Part shown: in pieces, positions 1 through 8,672 of the stretch | Layout of the letters: the number at the start of each line of letters is the position of its first letter | Numbering within the stretch: the stretch's first letter is position 1 | The notes under the pieces: model-generated | Databases searched by the model: none | What the model was told of the DNA's origin: nothing | Seen by the model: the letters and a program-made list of their open reading frames with translations, nothing else | Program-made: the position numbers and the translations under genes | Assembly: GCF_001522545.3 (NCBI RefSeq) | Contig: NC_031770.1 | Coordinates: 106,184,130-106,248,129, forward strand | Origin: Parus major | Lineage: Eukaryota > Chordata > Aves > Passeriformes > Paridae | Length of the DNA: 64,000 bases | Direction: 5' to 3'

Positions 1-511
1 CCTTCTTCCCTGCAGGCTCTGCAGGCACATCTGTTGGGTAAGAACCATATTCTCCACGTATTGATTGATTCATTGATTATCTCGAGACAGCTTTTGCTAG
101 AGATAATTCGTGTGTTGCTTTGAATACGTTTTTGCAGTCAGATGGTATCATTGGCAATCCTCAAACCTTCAACCTGTCACAATTTTCTGTTATATTTATA
201 AAGTGTGTTATTCCATAAACTGTTAGCATGAGTCCTTTGAGGGCTCTGGCTCAGGTAGCATACTTGACAAAACTGATAACATATTGAGCAGGGGGAATCC
301 AAGAGGGGCCTCTCTTTCTAAACTAAAATAGGGATTTTTACTCTGAAGGCAAATTGACCTACCCTCCAATACAGTGGTCTGTGCAGCAGGGTCCCCATTC
401 TGGGGCACTGACAGGCTGGTCGGGCACAAGGCTCTCACCTTTCCTGGGGTGCTGATGGACTGATCAAATATAAAAGGCTCAAGAAAACCTTCCCCCCACC
501 TTTAACTGACA
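1..511 (+). repeat. 5' LTR of the provirus (left end off window)
   Basis: Aligns over nearly its full length with about 3968-4529 in the same orientation. The right boundary is set at the ctgaca ending, which parallels ttaaca at the end of the other copy. It is followed by a tggcacagtcagtagg stretch that sits where a primer-binding site is expected. Confidence 0.65.
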
Positions 512-516
512 GAAAA

Positions 517-1086
517 TTGGCACAGTCAGTAGGATTGCCATGGATAGGCTGCAGCAACAACACAAATATGCCCCTTTCCCAGGCTGGGAAGGAGCAGGGT
601 CAAAGGTTTTGGAAAGATGAAGAGAAAGTCATGAAACACATTGAACAATGTAAGGATGAGCAAAAATCTAAAGTGAGAAGAGGTGAAGACGTCATTTGTG
701 CAGTTTTAGGAGCATGCTTTTCTCATGCACCAAAAAAATCTAAAGACACCCTTGTTTCTAAACCAATTTTGGATATAGAATATACCGTGTTGAAATCAGA
801 AAATGAGGTATTAAAGTCATCCTTAGCCTTTAAAAATGAGACAGGAGAAAAACTGGGAATCCAAGTTGATCAACTAGTGATTTTGAATAATCATCCTAAA
901 ACTGAGGTTGACCACCTTAAAACTCTGTTTGCTGCAGCTGAACACAGAGAGAAACAGGGCCTGGAAAAACAGGCTCCTCTTTTGGATAGATGGCTCCAGA
1001 AACTGGTACATTATATGGACCTCGAGACTTGTGATGGGGACATTTGGTGTGCTGGTAATGATGCAGAAATTGTGGGGACCTCTTAA
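517..1086 (+). pseudogene. Broken gag-like remnant, N-terminal part
   Basis: An open stretch of about 189 codons directly follows the primer-site region. The middle (residues about 80-135) is rich in E, K and L with heptad-like spacing, as in coiled-coil regions of retroviral gag. It ends in a stop well before the next open piece at 1285. Assignment to gag rests on position behind the 5' LTR, not on a recognised domain. Confidence 0.45.
518..535 (+). other. Putative primer-binding site of the provirus
   Basis: A TGG-initial 18-mer begins a few bases after the inferred LTR end, the usual place for tRNA priming of minus-strand DNA. The cognate tRNA was not identified. The open frame running through here has no ATG at its start (TTG at 517), so its apparent start is not a real gag start. 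Confidence 0.4.
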
Positions 1087-1284
1087 CCTGGTCTCCTTGA
1101 GATCATTAATTCAAGATTAATGTACCAAGACTGGTACTGACAATAAATTTGCACTCCTGCACATAGAAACCTCTAGTCACCAGAGGAATTAGGACAACTG
1201 CAGGAAAAATAAGGCATGAGGAAGAATCTGAAGCTGATTGTGTGTGGCAAGTGTCCCTCAACAGGGACAACAGGATTTTGTTGA

Positions 1285-1704
1285 ATGAGGAGGAAGCATG
1301 GGACCATTGGGGACCCAGGAGTATCCCTCACTAACCCTCTGGGAGATCATGATTGCTTCTTAACTGCACAGGCTGTGCATGGGGCAGGCAGTGCCAAGCC
1401 TCAGGACAAAGGAGACCTGCTGGTATTTCAAACTACAGGTGGCTCTGCCTTGGCAGCCTCTGTGCAGAATGCGGCCTGCATACAGGCCATGTATGACAGA
1501 CACAGCAGCAGGAAATCTCCTGTGCCGGCTCCCACTGACCCAGCCCCATTAACTCCTCCCATCCAAGGCCTCCCGAGTACTCTTAAGACATTTGCTGCCA
1601 AGGTCCAAGACAGCTTGCAAGCTGCTCATGCTCTGAATAATGCAAACACTGGTTGTGGTCCAGGCCAGCAAAGCCCTGTAACCTCCTCACACCAGATTGT
1701 GTAA
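1285..1704 (+). pseudogene. Broken gag-like remnant, middle part
   Basis: An open stretch of 139 codons with a Pro/Ala/Thr-rich central section (residues about 70-105), followed by a short helical-looking stretch rich in Ala and Asn. Stops separate it from the pieces on both sides. Its position between the 5' LTR and a cysteine pair plus protease-like motif downstream suggests gag matrix/linker/capsid remains. No catalytic or binding motif is visible. Confidence 0.35.
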
Positions 1705-1749
1705 GGACTGGTGGGATACAGGCACTGAATAGGCTGGATCAGTTCCTCT

Positions 1750-1980
1750 GTGGAGAAGCTGATGGACCATGCATGGCAAGTGAGCCAGTTTAACACCCCA
1801 CAGTCTAGATTTAATGAAAGGCCTCATGAAAAGTCCAAATTTAATGAAAGGTCTGATGAGAGACACAAATTTGATAAAAAATGTGTGACCTGTGGCATCA
1901 GGCCTGAGAGTTGGGGGTACCTAAGTGCTGGTTACATAGTGCCTCCAGGGATGGCATCCATAAGCTGGTTCAGTCCTTAA
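1750..1980 (+). pseudogene. Broken gag-like remnant with tandem repeats and a partial zinc-knuckle
   Basis: A 76-codon stretch. Residues 19-44 (1804-1881) are about two and a half copies of a ten-residue charged unit of the type K-F-N-E-R. A Cys-x-x-Cys pair follows (1882-1893). The spacing suggests the start of a nucleocapsid CCHC knuckle, but the His and last Cys are not seen. The order repeat, then cysteine pair, then protease-like motif fits the gag/pro junction of a retrovirus. Confidence 0.4.
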
Positions 1981-2229
1981 CTGTGGTGAGAAAAAACAGC
2001 AGGAATGAGGAAAAACAAACTCAGCAAAGTTTTTGCATCAGAAAGAGCACGTGCTTTCCTCAGCAAAATAGGACTTAATTTGGCAGAATCCATGGCAAAC
2101 CCCCCACATTCCTGGGGAGGGCAATGAGCCACCCTGCCCTATGGGTATTAGCAGTAAGTGGCTCACAAGTAAATCCCCCAAAACCTTCAAATAATATTCC
2201 TCAAAGTTGGTCCTCAAAAAATTATGGCT

Positions 2230-2290
2230 GAATTTTTAATTTGTGCAGGAGCTCAAGTGTTAGTGATTACAAGGAAAACAGAAGGTATTT
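2230..2290 (+). pseudogene. Degenerate retroviral protease active-site region
   Basis: The frame starting at 2230 reads a hydrophobic stretch then C-A-G-A-Q then hydrophobic residues, the surroundings expected of an aspartic protease active site. The catalytic Asp and the following Thr/Ser positions are replaced by Cys and Ala, so it could not be active. Downstream to about 3913 only short frames remain and I could not place reverse transcriptase, integrase or envelope with confidence. Confidence 0.4.
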
Positions 2291-3913
2291 CTTAGAAAGA
2301 TATTTCTTAGAATGATACCTAGTTGCCATAAATTTACATCAATTGATGGGATAATAAAGGAATGTTCTACAGCAAAAGCCTCTGTCTGGCCTCTGGGGGA
2401 TATATGGTTAACCAGGGCTCAAAGTGCTTGTGAAGGCTGTCCAAACAAACCTTTTAGCATATGATTTACTTTGTGCAAAAACCTGGAAACTCGTGGATGT
2501 AACTTTATGGAGTTTCACAGTGAGAGGCTCTGTTTTGCCAGGGATACAAACAGAATCTGAAAGAATGTGGGGCAAGTCAGACTATGAAAAATCAATCATC
2601 AACACCACTGCATTCTTCCCAAATTACTAATGTAAAGCCATACCCTCTGATAGGGTGGTGACAGATTTGGAAAAAAGAGGCTTGTTAAAAGAGGCTTTGT
2701 TAACTATACATATTGGTGTCAGAGGCATGAGAAGTCTTTGTGATTCTGTGATAACTCCTAGATAGTGTAGATACAAGTAATCACTCAAATGTTTGAAAGT
2801 TCATTGAAATTACAGGGCATGGTTTTATTTACTCAGGTCCTGTCACATCTTACCAATTGTCATGGTTTAACTAAATGTTGATTCAAGACCTGCTGTCACC
2901 CCTATTGAAATGAAGTTAACCTTGAGCAGGAAACTGCTACAACATGAAGACTTAAAACAATTGCTGAAACAAGCTCAAGAAAATGGACAAAGGACGCTGG
3001 TCCTTGTCTGTCACAATGTGGAGAAAATACATCATGTTTTGGAACCAGTCAAGAAAGATGCTTGAAAGTTTAAGAATACTGGTGGTGGGATACCCTCTTT
3101 AGATGATCACCCTTTTGCTTTTTGTCTTGATAAGGGTATTATATGTTAAAGTTTGTATTATTATGAGGCAATTAGCCTATTGGCCACCCCTACAAACATC
3201 AGATAATCCATGCAATGCAAATGCATGAAACGCTCTTGAACTCCATCTGGATGTTGGGAAGCTTGAGTGACTACAGTCATGGGGTTGATTAAGTGGGAAA
3301 ATAGGGGAAAATTAGAGACATCCGGGGAAAAATCTTGAGGCTAAACTTATAGCCACATTCCATCAGAAGCTGTAACATTAAGAAATTTTAGGGTAAAATG
3401 CAGTTGCTATTTTCAGGAGGCAATGCAGTTGGCAAGCACAGAATTAATTCCATGATAGTTCCCCATTCAACACCCCCTTGCAGCCTGAAGCAGATGCTAA
3501 GTAGGGATGAAACAGGTGGAGCAGGATGAAGACCCCGCAGCCAGGCTCTGCTGTGATCCCTGGAGGAATGGGAACTTGGTGGTACCTTGTAGTTGACAAA
3601 CCACACAGCAGCTGCTGAGCACAGCATAGAGGAGATGACCTGTTCCTGAATCAGCAACTGTGGGGAAATAGATTAAATCTCCTCAGATTAACACCGCCCT
3701 TTATATTCTCTATGTAATGAAATCACACACCTCCATCCCAAAGTTTCCCATCTCCAAAGTGTGACCACCCCTCCCTGAGCACAGGCTCTCTGTTTTATTA
3801 ATTATATCTTTGAGTGCAGTGAGGAAGTTTTACAGCAATTGAGAACAAAAGTATGGTTGACTAGAGCCACTAAAATTTCACCTAAGTGTAAAGAAATAGT
3901 GTAACAGTGAGTT
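2291..3913 (+). mobile_element. Unresolved pol/env interior of the provirus
   Basis: About 1.6 kb between the protease-like motif and the 3' polypurine tract. All frames carry frequent stops. A 68-codon open piece at 2424-2630 and a - strand piece at 3388-3657 have no recognisable motif. The length is too short for complete pol plus env, so large deletions are inferred. Confidence 0.45.
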
Positions 3914-3926
3914 AAGAGGGGGACAA
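3914..3926 (+). other. Candidate polypurine tract
   Basis: The purine-rich run aagagggggacaa precedes the inferred 3' LTR start (about 3927), matching the normal position of the plus-strand primer. Confidence 0.4.
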
Positions 3927-4529
3927 GTTAGGAAAGGCTCCACATAACTTCTGGGATCCATTGATGGGTTGATCCTGGCGTTTCCCCCCTGGGGACACCT
4001 GTTGGGTAAGATCCCTACTCTGTGCACTCTGTTGATTATCTCAAACTTTCACTGATGATCAGTGCCTTCAAACTTGTTCCTGCAGTCAGTGCACTGTCAG
4101 TGACAATCTCTGCCCAGACTCTGTGAGTGTTCTGTGATCAGTGTATTTGTTAATAAAGTGTGTTATTGCTTAAACTGTTCAGCCTGAGTCCTTCAAGGTT
4201 GCTGGCAGACAATGGCAGTGGATAAAAATGTCAGAATTAATAACATATAAGAGCATAGGAGATCCAGGAGGGGGGTCTTTCTTTCCAGGCTGAGATAAGG
4301 GATCTGACTCTGACACGCTGCTGTCACAAGTCCCTGGACAGGTTAATGAGCCCACCCTGGGCACAGTGGGCTGTGCAGGGCCATCCCCATTCTGGGGCAC
4401 TGGCAGGCTGCTGAGCACAGGGGCCTCATCTTGCCTGGGGCGCTGACAGATCAATCATAATAATAATTTTAAAAAATAAAGTATAAAGGGCTCGAGGAAA
4501 CACCCCTTCTACGTGGAACACAGTTAACA
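3927..4529 (+). repeat. 3' LTR of the provirus
   Basis: Diverged direct copy of 1-511, about 600 bases long. It holds an AATAAA at 4152-4157 within the block shared with the other LTR, which is the likely polyadenylation signal. The right end is set at ttaaca (4529). No convincing TATA box lies upstream of the AATAAA. It ends about 180 bases before the CpG-rich promoter repeat. Confidence 0.65.
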
Positions 4530-4689
4530 TGAGACCTGTGTGTCAGTGTAGCCCTGCTGGAGGGAAAAGCCCTGACATATCCCTCATCTGATGGTATCTC
4601 TGGCTGATTGCAGTTTCAAATGTCGTGTCATGGTCAGCACTGCACGGGAATGTGTGAAATCTTGTAATACCATTGAATGAACCTTGCAT

Positions 4690-5480
4690 AATAAATGACG
4701 GCACCCGACTGAGCCGGCTCGGCACGGCTCGACTCGGCCCCGTTCGGCTCCACTCGACTCAGCTCGGCTCGGGCCGCCGGCCCAGGCTCGGTTCCGCTCG
4801 GTTCCGCTCGGCTCGGCGGCGCCGTTCTCGCTCGTGATTGGCTCGCTCACCGCGCGCTGCCTCTCTGATTGGTGGGAAGCCCTGGCGGCGGGAGCGCGCG
4901 CGTTGGGGCTGCCATGGCAGTGCGGGACGCTGCGTGGCCGGGCGCGGAGGGATCCTGCTGTGCCTCCGCCCCGTCCGTCTTCGGGACCAGATCGGGGCTG
5001 CCGTGACGTTGTCCCCACGGGTTTCTGTGTCCCTGTCCCCACGGTAGCCGGGTCCTGTCCCTACGGGCGGCATCTCCTCATCCTTAGAGGCTGTGGGTGG
5101 TGGGTGAGGGACTATTTTTTTTTTCGGCGGAAGGTCACGGAGGGGCGGTGCGAATGCTGTGTGGAGGTCTAAGGTGCGCCGCGCCGCCATTTTCCCCTCA
5201 GGCGGGCGGGACCGTGCGGGGTGGCTTTCGCTTCTATTGCAGCCCTATCCCGCCGCCTCTGCTGTCTCCTGGGGCTGTGTTCACCGTCCTCGGTGATGAC
5301 CCCGGCACGGGGGTAGATATGGATCTTTGATCCCCGCCTCCTCTTCCCTGCCGCCTGCGGGACTCGCCTCAGGACAGGGCAGGGCAGGGTGCGGGGCAAG
5401 CCGGACCCAAAGGGGGCTCGGCCTTTCTCTTTCGCCGGCCTTTATCTCATCGCTGCCTCCGAAGTGCAGAGCCAGGGCAA
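4690..5480 (+). promoter_or_regulatory. CpG island, likely FAM228 promoter/first exon
   Basis: The base composition changes sharply from AT-rich to very GC- and CpG-rich. Two inverted CCAAT boxes (ATTGG) at 4837-4841 and 4868-4872 are 31 bases apart, about three helical turns, as in NF-Y-driven TATA-less promoters. A small open frame in strong Kozak context starts at 4914 and stops at 5004-5006; it may be an upstream ORF. The next + strand gene begins coding at 8580, so a 5' UTR exon here spliced to 8568 is inferred. The exact start site and first donor cannot be fixed; gtgcgc after 5172 is one option. Bidirectional activity is possible but no leftward gene is recognised. Confidence 0.6.
4708..4820 (+). 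repeat. Degenerate CTCGG-type tandem repeat in the CpG island
   Basis: Roughly ten imperfect copies of a 9-11 base unit around ggctcggctc or gactcggctc. This makes all frames open and accounts for the spurious Arg/Ser/Glu-rich reading frames on the - strand. Confidence 0.6.
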
Positions 5481-5950
5481 GGACCCTCCGGGCATGTACG
5501 CGTTGCCTGTTAGCTCAGCATTTACAATTTAAAAGGTTCTGTTCACAGAGCTGTCCTGCTCCTACGGTTCTCTTACCGTTCTATGTCCCTTCACTTGAGG
5601 CAATGAGAGGCGGCCAAGGCAGCAGTAAAGGCAGCCCGCTGTGCTTGTGCAGGGCGATACGGGAGCCTACATGGCTGAACAAGATTTTGAGAGGACTGAT
5701 GCATGTGTGAGAGAGCTTATATTTGTCACAGAGTGATTAAAATGTATTTCCTCAAAGCTGCTGCAGAGCCTCGTGTTTGGGCACAGAGAGTGTGAATTTT
5801 AGCAGGTGGGTGTTTGGGGAAGAACCTTGTTTTACTGAGGAAAGAAGAGAAACCTGTGTTTAAAACTTACACAGAGCTACACTGCTGACTGCACAGAAGG
5901 AAGCATGTTTTTCTAGCAAGGATTTTTAGGCATAGTTGTTAGCAGGTTTA

Positions 5951-6135
5951 ATCATCACAGAATGGTTTGGGTTGGAAGGGACCTTAAAGATCATCTTGTT
6001 CCAACCTCCTGCCACGGGCATGGACACCTTCCCATAGACCAGGTTGCTCCAAGCCCCATCCAACCTGGCCTTGGACACTTCCAGGGATCTGACACAGTGA
6101 AACAAATGTCCAGCCTGGTCATGGGATTTGGCATC
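5951..6135 (-). repeat. CR1 retrotransposon fragment
   Basis: Carries the antisense CR1 3' end signature: tggtttgggttggaaggga, then aagatcat, the ccaacctcctgcca block and the aggttgctccaagccccatcc block. Confidence 0.85.
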
Positions 6136-7080
6136 TGCAGACTGCAGCTGCTGGATTGACTAAATGCTTGTTTTACCCATACAGATTCTGAAAATCCTTT
6201 ATTTCATTTATTTTCATTTACTTTATTACTCCTGTAGATTCAAGACCTGCCACGCAGCTGCTCTCTCATATCAGTGAGCCCTGCCTTTGCAGAGAAGAGG
6301 GTTGGCATCTCCTAGCAAGAGTCAAAAAAAAGCAGAAAAATAAAAGGATTAAGATTCAGTAGCAGCTTGAGTTATGGAGGATGGGAGGGGTGGGTGTGGA
6401 ATCTGCAGCTATAGTCTTTACTACTTGTAGGTTCCTGAAGGCAGATTGCTGCAGAGGCAGATTTTCTATTTTACCTCCCCTGGGGTCCCAGTTCTCTGAG
6501 GAGGTCAAACACCTCCTCTGCTTTGTGCTCAGTCTTTCTTTGTGAGGTGCATGGAATCTTAATACTAGCTTCTAAAATAGACAGAAAGATGGGTAATTGT
6601 TGGGGTTTTATTTGTTTTACTTGTTTTACAAGCTTAGAAATATTAAAATAGATATTTTCCTCATCTTAAACTTGTCCGGGGATTTACAGCATTCCTGTCT
6701 CAGAAGAACAAAACAGCTTGGAGTTGAAGGAAATCTGTATATGGTGGCATGACACAGCAGCCTGTGGCACCTGTGTGTGTAGGGATGATGTATGACTCAT
6801 AGGAAGGTGTGTTGGATTTGTCTAATGCCAAATCTGTAGCACCTCAGGTACCCAAACCTCTTCAGCCCTTGCTGTTTGCCTCTTAATGTTGTATCAGAAA
6901 TTGGGTCTGTGAAGTTTGCTTTTCTTCAAGCTGGCACTGGGACTGATGCCGTTTGGGTTTTGCCTTTTTTTTTTTTTCTTTTATATGTTCTCTGTATTGT
7001 TCACACATATATTTGTAACACTATTATATTAGTGACTAGTTTTCCCAGTACTTTCCCATAGCCTTTCCCTAAGCAGATAG

Positions 7081-7400
7081 AGGGGGTTACAAGGCTGCCC
7101 TACACCATGAAATACATTTCATGGACAAAGTACAACTAAACTGAAAGGGGGGCTCCAGAGAAGGGGCTTGACCTGGGGCAATTGCATCACCACTTGTCCT
7201 TCTAATTGGTGCTTTTTATCAATTATGGTATTACTAAATTATTACTAATTATTACTGAAACCTATAAAAATGTACTCGCCCCTGGGGGGTGTGGGCTTTT
7301 GTGGACATCTTTCCATAACTGCCTCTGAAGGCCTTCAAATAAAGATCCCCATTTATATTATCTCCTTACTAAAATTATCTTAAGTTTCATTTCCAGACTG
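7081..7400 (+). mobile_element. Probable solo LTR
   Basis: Contains an ordered TATAAA (7263-7268) and, 70 bases on, AATAAA (7338-7343) within a compact unit, with no neighbouring second LTR or coding region. This U3-R-U5 layout fits a solo LTR in + orientation. The ends are approximate and no target duplication was confirmed. Confidence 0.5.
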
Positions 7401-7414
7401 GGGAAAAGTCAACA

Positions 7415-7475
7415 AGACCAGGTGACTTCCTGAAGTCCCTTCCAACATATGCGTTCCTGTGGATTCTGACTTTTT
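7415..7475 (+). repeat. Short CR1 3' tail
   Basis: A caggtgacttcctgaagtcc then ccttccaac string followed by a ctgtggattctga end resembles the CR1 sense 3' end. Confidence 0.4.
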
Positions 7476-8579
7476 CAGTCAGAAAAGACAGGAAAGCATT
7501 GCTGTGAGGATGCAGGAATTATCCCAGCAGAAGTTTTTTGTCAGTGTACAAGAGCAGGGAATATAAAATGAACCAAATAAAGATATAGATTACAGACTTT
7601 ACCTTGAATTGATGGTAAGAAATTTGAATCTGCACTCCAGAGAGGTAAGTTGGCAGTCAGATATTGTCACTAAAGTGCTGGATGCGACAGAATAAACTCT
7701 TAAGAGTTGTCGTCTACCAAAAAAAGAAAATTATCTTCAAGAGTCTTTGCAGATTCTTTTAACTAGATATTGCAAAAATAATTGAATATCACATTTTTAT
7801 TTTATTTTGTTTTGTTTGTTTGTTTGTTATAACTGAAAGATCTGTCTGAAGACTTGAGGTCAGTATCTCTGCAGAAATAAACTTTTCTTTTGTTCCATTC
7901 TTTATCTAAGTAATGTTATGATTCCATTGTTTCCTGGAAGCAGTGTGTCTCCAGTGAATCTGAAATAAATAGGGGTTTAAATGGAGGTTCCTGTAAATGG
8001 CATTTTGCCTCTGTGGTTCCACTGTCTCTGTTATAAATCAATCCAGGTATCCTAATGCACATACAAGAGAGAAGATAGAATTTTCTGACTAGAGCTGAGT
8101 TAGCACTTCAGCTTCATCTGGTAGAACTAACTTTAAAAACCAATAAAATGTAGCTGTCCCTGTGGGACGTGGGATGTGGCAGTTACTTGAAAGGGACTTT
8201 ATGTGATTGAAAAAGGCGCAAAGGAAAGAAGTAATAGTTTAGAGGTGAAATTGGGTAACTGAAATATTTCCAAAGCTGACAGGCATTTTCAAATAATTTG
8301 TCAATCACTGTTCTTTGAAACAAAATGTACTGTCCATGGTGTGTGGAGATGAGCACAAATAGTCCCACCAGAGGCAGTATCTGACTGCAAACCTGATACT
8401 TCATCTCCCTGTTTTACTTACTGTGACAGGAAAATGCTGCAGGTATCAGCAGTTACAAGTCCTTTAGAGATCTGTTTCATTGATTAGTAGGAATTGTAAG
8501 AAAATTTAGTTTTTGTTGTTAATGCAATAGTTTTATATGGCTTTGACAGTGTTACTGTTTTTTCCAGACTAATCCAACC

Positions 8580-8672
8580 ATGGATAGTGTGAATAGCTCA
8601 GAGGGTCCCTGGCTACAAAGATTTGCAAATGGGAAGCCTTTGAGAAAACCCAAACAGCAACAGCCTTGGAAG
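8580..8672 (+). CDS. FAM228A: FAM228 coding exon 1
   Basis: Acceptor ttttttccag ends at 8567 and donor gtgagt starts at 8673. It encodes 31 residues, basic near the end, with low conservation expected. Phase 0 at the 3' end. Confidence 0.65.

Larger units (their letters stand above)
1..4529 (+). mobile_element. Degenerate endogenous retrovirus with two LTRs
   Basis: Two related direct repeats lie at 1-511 and about 3927-4529 and flank an internal region with gag-like and protease-like remnants, so this reads as one + strand provirus of about 4.5 kb. Shared LTR landmarks include the block around 27-42 matching 3994-4009 and the aaagtgtgttatt block near 200 matching the one near 4155. The LTRs differ by many substitutions and small indels, and the internal frames are broken by stops, so the copy is old and cannot code for a whole virus. 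The 5' LTR is cut by the window edge; comparison with the 3' copy suggests it starts about 40 bases outside, so target-site duplications cannot be checked. The class is uncertain. Confidence 0.75.
5481..8567 (+). other. Inferred first intron of the FAM228 gene
   Basis: No coding exon is recognised. The interval contains a CR1 fragment (5951-6135), an LTR-like unit (about 7081-7400), a short CR1 tail (7415-7475) and T-rich runs near 6966 and 7800. Confidence 0.45.

Noticed and set aside
4584..5190. Long Arg/Ser/Glu-rich open frames on the - strand (and matching + frames) in the CpG island
   Set aside because: They arise from stop-poor GC-rich repeats; no splice structure or recognisable domain.
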